Origin: Pectobacterium polaris
GTDB lineage: Bacteria; Pseudomonadota; Gammaproteobacteria; Enterobacterales; Enterobacteriaceae
Assembly (NCBI RefSeq): GCF_002307355.1
Contig: NZ_CP017481.1
Span: forward strand, 4,092,001-4,156,000
Direction of reading: 5' to 3'
DNA length: 64,000 nucleotides
Under the pieces are notes generated by a model. That model saw only the letters and a program-made list of their open reading frames with translations. It made no database searches and had not been told where the DNA came from. Shown one piece after another: positions 58,769 to 64,000 of this stretch. The position numbers and the translations under genes are program-made. The first letter of the stretch is position 1; each line of letters opens with the position of its first letter.

Positions 58769-59782
58769 ATGAAGAACCAACGTCTTACACCTCTGGCTAC
58801 TTTCTTACTTTTATTCAATATGGCTGCTACGGCTCACTCACTCCCCTCACCGGATGCAGAAATAACTAGCACGACCATCCCCACACTGACAGGATGCGGT
58901 CCATCATCAACCATCAACCAACTTTTCAGCCAATTTGGAAGCAGCGGCAAAATGCCTACGGAACTTGGACGTTGGCTGAATGATACAAAGGCACAGACTA
59001 TCGAGCCCTACCAAGCCTTTGACAATGTTTATTATGTCGGCATTTGTTGGGTCTCAGCCTGGCTTATCAAAACCAGTGAGGGCCCGGTACTGATTGATAC
59101 GCTGTATGGTGAATTTACGGACCAACTGATCGATAATATTAAGAAAATCGGCGTCAACCCGGCAGAGATCAAAATGGTACTGCTGACACACGGGCATTTT
59201 GATCATGTAGGTGGCGTTTCTAAACTCAAAGCGCTAACCAATGCACGCTTTGTCATGTCTGAGGAAGGCTGGAAGGAAGCACAGTTGGATGCAAAAAGTA
59301 CACAGGGAAAACCTAACGCGTGGACGATACCTGCTCCTGCTGCCACAGATATTTTGGTGAAAGATGGTAGCGCGTTGACCATCGGTGATACGACATTTCA
59401 CGCCTACATGACACCCGGTCACACTTGGGGAACTACATCTTATGTATTCGATGTCAAAGAGGAAAATAACACTTACCGCGCAATTACCATTGGTGGATTA
59501 GGTCTAAACGCTATCGATAGTCCACAGCAGGTTGAAGCCTATATTCAAAGCATAGATCGCATAAAAGCGATGGTAGAAGATACCAAACTCCCCATTACAG
59601 TTCATCTCACCGCACATCCTTTCAGTAACGGTCAAATTGAAGTGCAAAATCAGCTAAAAGTACGTCAGACTGACCAGCCTCACCCTATGGTGGATGCAAA
59701 AGGACTTCTCGAACAGCTAGCTACGCTCCGCGCTAGTGCTGTAGAAAGACTCGCGGCTGAACAAGCTCAGATTAAAAAGTAA
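58769..59782 (+). CDS. Secreted subclass B3-like metallo-beta-lactamase-fold hydrolase
   Basis: This 337-residue protein has a signal peptide ending near residue 23 ('ATAHS'). Zinc ligands seen: HGHFDH at residues 141-146, His218 in 'TPGHTWG', and His283 in 'LTAHPF', the arrangement of subclass B3. Its overall form, with a long N-terminus and a C-terminal charged helix, is like B3 relatives. Whether it hydrolyses beta-lactams is not known. It is controlled, by position, by the divergent LysR gene. Confidence 0.85.
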   Translation: MKNQRLTPLATFLLLFNMAATAHSLPSPDAEITSTTIPTLTGCGPSSTINQLFSQFGSSGKMPTELGRWLNDTKAQTIEPYQAFDNVYYVGICWVSAWLIKTSEGPVLIDTLYGEFTDQLIDNIKKIGVNPAEIKMVLLTHGHFDHVGGVSKLKALTNARFVMSEEGWKEAQLDAKSTQGKPNAWTIPAPAATDILVKDGSALTIGDTTFHAYMTPGHTWGTTSYVFDVKEENNTYRAITIGGLGLNAIDSPQQVEAYIQSIDRIKAMVEDTKLPITVHLTAHPFSNGQIEVQNQLKVRQTDQPHPMVDAKGLLEQLATLRASAVERLAAEQAQIKK

Positions 59783-59994
59783 GCGTTTAGAGGAAAGAAA
59801 TAGCCCTTATAGATAAGGGGAATAAGCCGAAAAAAGAAAAGATTAAACTCCTGACCATCAGCCAGGCGAGATAATACCTGCCGTAAAACTCCGATGATTG
59901 GTGGTCAGAATAATAAAGCCAAAATAGTGCATATCTAGCACTAATGCAAAAATCATATTAGGAAGAATATTAGGAAAGGGATTTTCAGGCACAA

Positions 59995-60015
59995 AAAAAC
60001 CGCCTTTCGGCGGTC
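59995..60015 (-). terminator. Rho-independent terminator downstream of the tRNA-Leu scar
   Basis: On the minus strand, ACCGCC-GAAA-GGCGGT is followed by a run of T. It is placed as the terminator of a tRNA operon whose 3' end lies about 45 bp upstream on the same strand. Confidence 0.85.
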
Positions 60016-60060
60016 TACGACATTGCACATAAGTGCTTGTTTTAATTCGTGTTAAATCAA

Positions 60061-60083
60061 TGGTGCCCGGGGCGGGACTTGAA
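60061..60083 (-). other. tRNA-Leu 3' end fragment: probable island attachment site (att)
   Basis: On the minus strand the 23 bases are, in order, a T-loop TTCAAGT, the T-stem strand CCCGC, the acceptor strand CCCGGGC and the end ACCA. This is the 3' end of a leuZ-type tRNA-Leu. The bases upstream on the minus strand do not continue as tRNA. Integrases of tRNA-targeting islands leave such copies, so it marks the left end of an element that extends to the right. The intact tRNA should lie beyond the window. Confidence 0.78.
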
Positions 60084-60313
60084 AAACATGCCATAAGCAT
60101 TGAATTTAAAGGTTTTAACTTAAAATATAACGTGTATGTACCCACAACCCACATTGCTTCATTCCCTACCCTGCCGTTCGCTACAATACCAAGTAGTAAC
60201 GCCAGTTGTTAAACTACGGCAGCATGATACCCATGCAGTGATGAGAGATCAAACTTCGCTACCCTTTCGTTTTATTCACTATCCCGCAGATTTCCGCCCA
60301 TCATTCAAAATGA

Positions 60314-60742
60314 TTACAAAGGCTCGTTATTGTCGGCCGATCTACCGACCCAGTTATCTACTCGTAACCCAGGCACACGCTCAAATTCACGCACGTTGTT
60401 CGTGACCAGTATCAAACCTGCTGACCGCGCATGACCTGCTAACATTACATCATACGGGCCGATGAGTGTTCCTTGTCTTGCCAGTTCCGCCCGAATTTGA
60501 CCGGTATGTACGGCAGCGTCAAAACCATAAGTTTGCACTTCCAGACGCGCAGAAAATCCTTCAATCACGGCAAGATTCTTTTCTGGATTTACCGATTTCT
60601 CCGCACCATAGATCAGTTCCATCAGCGTGATAGAACTGATAGCAAACTGCCCGTAATGACGATAGAAAGCGTCCCTGACTTCCTGCGGTTTGTTCTTGAT
60701 GGTGTAAATACAGATATTGGTATCGAGCAGATATTTCAGCAT
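60314..60742 (-). CDS. vapC: VapC-type PIN-domain toxin
   Basis: This 142-residue PIN-domain ribonuclease has the N-terminal 'LLDTN' with acidic Asp7, a middle Glu in 'LMELIYGAE', 'GPYDVMLAGHA' and the late 'TNNVREFERV'. Related enterobacterial VapC enzymes cleave initiator tRNA-fMet. The start ATG at 60742 overlaps the vapB stop (TGATG). It is a toxin-antitoxin pair with vapB. Confidence 0.92.
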   Translation of the reverse strand: MLKYLLDTNICIYTIKNKPQEVRDAFYRHYGQFAISSITLMELIYGAEKSVNPEKNLAVIEGFSARLEVQTYGFDAAVHTGQIRAELARQGTLIGPYDVMLAGHARSAGLILVTNNVREFERVPGLRVDNWVGRSADNNEPL

Positions 60743-60972
60743 CAAAAATCTTCCCTGATCTGATCATCAGGCTGCTCTCTGGTGATCATGAAATCAGACG
60801 TTACACCCTCCCCTTCAAACCAGCTATCCCAACTTTCCCCTGCTGGCGTGATGATACGTGTGCGACCAATCGCAACAATATCAACCTGCTTCACATCATC
60901 GGGAAGCGCAACGGCTTTAGGGAGCCGTACCGCCTGGCTGCGGTTACTTTTAAATACTGTAGTTTTTTCCAT
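60742..60972 (-). CDS. vapB: VapB-type antitoxin
   Basis: This 76-residue antitoxin has an AbrB/SpoVT-like DNA-binding N-terminus ('KSNRSQAVRLPKAVALPD') and a C-terminal toxin-binding tail. I start at ATG 60972 with AAGGAGA ahead; the longer frame to 61011 is not used. It overlaps vapC, and tandem operator-like repeats lie in the promoter. Confidence 0.92.
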   Translation of the reverse strand: MEKTTVFKSNRSQAVRLPKAVALPDDVKQVDIVAIGRTRIITPAGESWDSWFEGEGVTSDFMITREQPDDQIREDF

Positions 60973-61003
60973 AGCAGTCTCCTTGGAGAAATTTTGGACT
61001 ATC

Positions 61004-61042
61004 GATAGCATAGAATATTAATGGGATATGTCAATGGGATAT
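61004..61042 (-). promoter_or_regulatory. vapBC promoter with repeated operator-like elements
   Basis: On the minus strand, TTGACA and TATGCT are separated by 16 bp. AATGGGATAT occurs twice at 61019-61041, 13 bp apart, flanking the -35. These may be VapBC operators. Confidence 0.5.
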
Positions 61043-61064
61043 ACCATCTGAATTAATTGGTTAA

Positions 61065-61898
61065 TCACCTTGCCGCCAACATCCCAGGATAATGTTTGGC
61101 GATAATGTCATTCATCTGCTCGATCAGGTCAGGGCGTTTAAAAGTGAGATGCCCAGTGCCTTTCTGAAAGTAACGCACACTAAAGAACTCATCCTCGTAT
61201 TCCTGCTTGTGAGGATTATCGCGGATATGGTCCATCAGTCGGATGGTGACATCGCCTCGGTTGTCAGGAATGGGTTTGCCATCCAACAGATACAGCATAC
61301 GTTCCAGATCGGCCAGTTGATCGCGCCGCCAACCCCAGTTCAGGCCAAAGCCCCAACGATTATATGTCACCAGATTATTGATGATGATTTTCTTGCCGAA
61401 GTAACAAGGGTGATTGGTTTTGTAATCCCAGGACAGCCCTTTGAATACGTTGATGACCCCGCGCTCGAATACCTCTTGTTTACTCTGGTGAAGTTGCTCA
61501 AACGTGCTGAGAATATTGGCTTCGCTGATGGTCGGTAGGTCGCCCTCGTCCAGATTCTTGTGCCACTGGCTGCGGGCTTCAGCGTCCATCAGCGATAACA
61601 TGCCGGATTTCAGCATCAGGTCGCGCCAGATATTGCGATCCAGCGTGCGGATGATGGCTGGCATCGCCTTGTCTGGCGTTTCCGTTAGCCAGCAGTCGTA
61701 GCGGTGCCCTTGCTTTAACGCCCAGTCTTCAGCGGTGCCGCCACCGATAGTCGCTGTAAGTGTTGAGATCGCCTGTAGCTGTTTGAGGAGTTGTTCTATC
61801 TGTTGCAGCGCAGCATCACGTCCGGTAACGATGCGTTCGATATTGGTCGAGCAAATCAGCTCGGTGTGTTCGGTTAAAACCTCGGGTTCAGTTTGCAT
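61065..61898 (-). CDS. DUF4942 domain protein
   Basis: This 277-residue protein resembles the DUF4942 proteins found near cbtA toxins in CP4-like islands. I use the ATG at 61898 (MQTEPEVLTEHTELICS); the frame stays open to 61952 without better support. It has no recognised catalytic motif. Function is unknown. It lies directly after the cbtA gene on the same strand. Confidence 0.8.
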   Translation of the reverse strand: MQTEPEVLTEHTELICSTNIERIVTGRDAALQQIEQLLKQLQAISTLTATIGGGTAEDWALKQGHRYDCWLTETPDKAMPAIIRTLDRNIWRDLMLKSGMLSLMDAEARSQWHKNLDEGDLPTISEANILSTFEQLHQSKQEVFERGVINVFKGLSWDYKTNHPCYFGKKIIINNLVTYNRWGFGLNWGWRRDQLADLERMLYLLDGKPIPDNRGDVTIRLMDHIRDNPHKQEYEDEFFSVRYFQKGTGHLTFKRPDLIEQMNDIIAKHYPGMLAAR

Positions 61899-62015
61899 AG
61901 TTTGTGATCCATACCTATAAGCAAATGCGCCAGCCGGTAAGGGCTGGCGCATTATGCATTGGGGAGAAAGATAAATAAGTTTGGTGTGGGATTACTGGAA
62001 AACAGTTCTGAGTCT

Positions 62016-62336
62016 TTATGCGTGATGTAAGCCCGTTGCACGTTTGGCGCGAAGGATATCGACAGTAGTGAGAAACGGCGATTGCTCCAGCCAGTTAAAA
62101 CCGTTGCGATCGATACGTACCAGTTCGTATTTTTCCACCAGAAAATTGACGGCATTGAGCTGCGTGATGCCAGCATCGATATGCTCCTGAATCACATTTT
62201 CCTCACAGAAGGGCGTATCGTTCAGCGTGAGGCCGTAGTGCTTTTCCAACAGATAGGTCAGAAGTTGCTGCCAAACGGCTACAGGTGACGGGCAAGGGAT
62301 ATCCTCCCGTGGCGGGATTGCAGGTGATGTTTGCAT
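62016..62336 (-). CDS. cbtA: CbtA/YeeV-type toxin of a type IV toxin-antitoxin pair
   Basis: This 106-residue protein resembles E. coli CbtA (YeeV), which binds FtsZ and MreB and blocks cell division. Shared parts include 'GLTLNDTPF', 'HIDAGI' and '[13 protein letters not shown]'. It is shorter than E. coli CbtA (about 124 residues), ending after '[11 protein letters not shown]'. It follows cbeA by about 70 bp, and the CbeA protein would protect the targets. Confidence 0.9.
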   Translation of the reverse strand: MQTSPAIPPREDIPCPSPVAVWQQLLTYLLEKHYGLTLNDTPFCEENVIQEHIDAGITQLNAVNFLVEKYELVRIDRNGFNWLEQSPFLTTVDILRAKRATGLHHA

Positions 62337-62405
62337 GGGTATACTCCCTTCAGATTAGATCAATGAAATCAGTGAAATGCACAAGGTGAGTAGAGAAACT
62401 GTGGA

Positions 62406-62741
62406 TTAGTGTGTTGCAGCAGAAGTGGGATAAATAACAATATACACATAACCAAAACTGCCCAGCGTATCGGCTTCACAGGTCCATTCGTTGCAATGCA
62501 GCGTGATGCAGCCTTGTTGACGGGGATTCAGTTCTCCCGTTCGCATTTTCTGCTCTAACTGTTTAATCAGCTCAGGGAAGACGTGTTCCAGATTACGGGC
62601 TTCTGCCTTACTAAAAGTACCGATAAAGCTGGCCCGGTCTGCCAGATAATGCAGACGGTTACCTTCCTGAACCAGTCGGGCTCCGAACCGTGGCGTGATG
62701 GCACATTTTAGTCCCCATTCCGGGGTATCCGATGATGGCAT
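62406..62741 (-). CDS. cbeA: CbeA/YeeU-type antitoxin
   Basis: This 111-residue protein resembles E. coli CbeA (YeeU), which stabilises FtsZ and MreB bundles against CbtA. 'FGARLVQEGNRLHYLADRA', 'SGELNPR'-like 'GELNPRQQG' and 'CEADTLGSFGYVY' match. The ribosome site AAGGAAAC is upstream. It lies between radC-like and cbtA genes, as in E. coli CP4 islands. Confidence 0.92.
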   Translation of the reverse strand: MPSSDTPEWGLKCAITPRFGARLVQEGNRLHYLADRASFIGTFSKAEARNLEHVFPELIKQLEQKMRTGELNPRQQGCITLHCNEWTCEADTLGSFGYVYIVIYPTSAATH

Positions 62742-62780
62742 GATTGTTTCCTTATAAAAGCACGGTAGTAAATGCAGTCA

Positions 62781-63254
62781 TCACAGCCAGCCGCGTTCAG
62801 CGAACGACACCACCTCAGCGCCACCGATCACCAGATGATCGAGTACTTTGACGTCGAGCTGTGAGAGCGAGTCCTTCAGCTTGTCGGTGATGTGGCGGTC
62901 GGCCTGACTGGGCTCAGCCCAGCCGGAGGGATGGTTATGCGTCAGTATTACGGCAGCGGCGTTATGACGTAGTGCTGATTTGAGAATTTCTCGCGGATGC
63001 ACTTCGGTGCTGTTGATACCGCCCAGCGCGATAACTTCCTTTTCTATCAGGCGATGCTGGTTATCCAGATACAGCACCATAAAAACTTCGCGCTCCAGAC
63101 TACTGAGTTCCAGCATTAACCAGCTTTTGGTGTCCTCCGAGGTTTTGAACTGCCGCGCATTTTTACGCACCCGTTTTTCCAGCAGGCACAGCGCCATCTG
63201 GATGATGCGTTGCTCTCTGGACGCAACGCAGCCTGCCAATGAATTACATGACAT
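62781..63254 (-). CDS. RadC-like JAB domain protein (YeeS type)
   Basis: This 157-residue RadC family protein contains the JAMM metal motif 'THNHPSG' followed by '[11 protein letters not shown]' and Asp. Such YeeS-type proteins accompany CP4 islands; their role is not known, and they lack the N-terminal helix-hairpin domain of chromosomal RadC. It precedes cbeA and has AAGGAATCACT before its ATG. Confidence 0.9.
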   Translation of the reverse strand: MSCNSLAGCVASREQRIIQMALCLLEKRVRKNARQFKTSEDTKSWLMLELSSLEREVFMVLYLDNQHRLIEKEVIALGGINSTEVHPREILKSALRHNAAAVILTHNHPSGWAEPSQADRHITDKLKDSLSQLDVKVLDHLVIGGAEVVSFAERGWL

Positions 63255-63339
63255 AGTGATTCCTTAATAAAATAAAATGCCCCCGCTGCATAAGCAACAG
63301 GGGCAGGGATGGGTTTACTTTGTGTGGTTAACGCTATCA

Positions 63340-63573
63340 CTAGCGTCGGGAAAACCAGCGCAATACTTTGGCGAATACGGTTACACCGATAAACAGTCCT
63401 ATCGGGATACCCAGAAACGGTGTCAGCACCACGCTGGCAACGCCTGCGGTTCCGCTGCCAGTTAGCAGTCCGGCAACGGTGGCGATAACCAGTCCAATAA
63501 GGCTGTCTGAGATACCGGTTTTACTTAATACAATGACAACCACGACAATAACGATGATGGCAATAATGGGCAT
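63340..63573 (-). CDS. Small membrane protein of unknown function
   Basis: This 77-residue protein is almost wholly hydrophobic, with two or three membrane segments ('IIAIIVIVVVVIVLS' and Gly-rich segments after it) and a basic C-terminus. GGGAGAG lies before the ATG. I do not recognise it. It lies between the radC-like gene and the edge gene. Confidence 0.65.
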   Translation of the reverse strand: MPIIAIIVIVVVVIVLSKTGISDSLIGLVIATVAGLLTGSGTAGVASVVLTPFLGIPIGLFIGVTVFAKVLRWFSRR

Positions 63574-63589
63574 GGGTTATCTCTCCCGA

Positions 63590-64000
63590 TTATTCCCGGT
63601 GTGTCGTGACACACGACGAGATATCAGCCAGCACCTTCTGCACGTTTTTCTGCCTCGGCTCCCAGGTACCCACATGCTGGTCATTGAGATAAACGTCAAA
63701 CTGTGTTGCGCTGCCAATCGCCTCAATAAATGCGAACCAGGCATTATCCGCATTGCGCCATCCTAACGAGGACGGAATACCGTATTGCTGGTCATCGATA
63801 ACGACGACGATAGACACCTCGGTGGAAAAATGGGAATCGACACCCTGTCTCCCTACGGGCAACACCGCCACGCTGTGTTGCAACGTGTTGTCTTCGTCAG
63901 GGTTACCGGTGCAGTTAACGGTAAAGACGCTACCCTCAGTGTTGGCTATCCGATATTCGGTGACACCCTGACCAGAATCGGCGCTCCACAGGTTCGGTAC
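63590..64000 (-). CDS. Unrecognised protein, partial (runs off right edge)
   Basis: The frame is open from the window edge to the stop at 63590, giving the last 136 codons. It reads as a normal soluble protein ('SIVVVIDDQQYGIPS', 'YLNDQHVGTWEPRQ') with no motif I recognise. Its start is outside the window. It lies 16 bp before the small membrane protein gene, so the two are probably co-transcribed. Confidence 0.7.
   Translation of the reverse strand, partial: VPNLWSADSGQGVTEYRIANTEGSVFTVNCTGNPDEDNTLQHSVAVLPVGRQGVDSHFSTEVSIVVVIDDQQYGIPSSLGWRNADNAWFAFIEAIGSATQFDVYLNDQHVGTWEPRQKNVQKVLADISSCVTTHRE

Larger units (their letters stand above)
59783..60313. other. Gap containing tRNA terminator and island junction
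   Basis: This 531-bp stretch shows no credible gene. It contains a terminator and, next to it, a 23-bp copy of a tRNA-Leu 3' end. To the right the sequence belongs to the island. Open frames here are not supported. Confidence 0.7.

Noticed and set aside
59858..60154. 98-residue minus-strand frame over the tRNA scar
   Set aside because: It runs through the terminator and the tRNA 3' end copy, so it is not a coding sequence.

Overview
The window is a chromosomal segment of a peritrichously flagellated soft-rot enterobacterium, most likely Pectobacterium. Gene order, protein sequence and overlaps follow the enterobacterial flagellar and chemotaxis clusters (fli, flg, flh, che, mot). The globin-coupled diguanylate cyclase at 55220 closely resembles the soft-rot form. 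Genus assignment is an inference from protein resemblance; no search was run.

Layout. (1) 1-8502, minus strand: a flagellin-modification island downstream of fliC. It holds an AMP-dependent ligase cut by the window edge, two FabG-like reductases, an acyl carrier protein, a hexapeptide acyltransferase, a DegT-type sugar aminotransferase and a 1144-residue methyltransferase-TPR-GT41 glycosyltransferase. A six-copy ATCCA repeat sits in the gap before the ligase. (2) 8687-12648: fliC, fliDST and fliE. (3) 12909-23790: fliFGHIJK and fliLMNOPQR, tightly overlapping. (4) 24164-36078: flgBCDEFGHIJKL on minus and flgAMN on plus. (5) 36151-39801: flhBAE. (6) 40044-50972: flhDC-motAB-cheAW-MCP-cheRBYZ on minus. 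cheB carries a -1 frameshift in a run of five G (plus strand). (7) 51769-59782: an EamA transporter, a second NWETF-tailed chemoreceptor, dsrB, a DosC-type heme diguanylate cyclase, a KTSC protein, an unrecognised gene with an apparent 5' frameshift, and a LysR regulator divergent from a secreted B3-like metallo-beta-lactamase-fold protein. (8) 60061-64000: the left end of an integrative island. It is marked by a 23-bp copy of a tRNA-Leu 3' end followed by a terminator, and carries vapBC, DUF4942, cbtA/cbeA, radC-like, a small membrane protein and a gene cut by the edge.

How it works together. The flhDC promoter region has a perfect CRP site and a palindromic RcsAB-type box at the spacing known from E. 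coli. FlhDC-like boxes precede fliL and flhB. Sigma-28 promoters (TAAA-type -35, 11-bp spacer, GCCGATAA-type -10) precede fliC, fliD, flgM, flgK, motA (inside flhC) and both chemoreceptors, so the usual three-tier hierarchy can be read from the DNA. The glycosylation island probably builds an N-acylated 4-amino-4,6-dideoxyhexose and attaches it to the short 275-residue flagellin. The cyclase links oxygen sensing to c-di-GMP next to the motility regulon.

The items most worth a second look are the glycosylation island with its fused transferase, the cheB frameshift, the frameshifted small gene near 57348, and the tRNA-Leu attachment scar.
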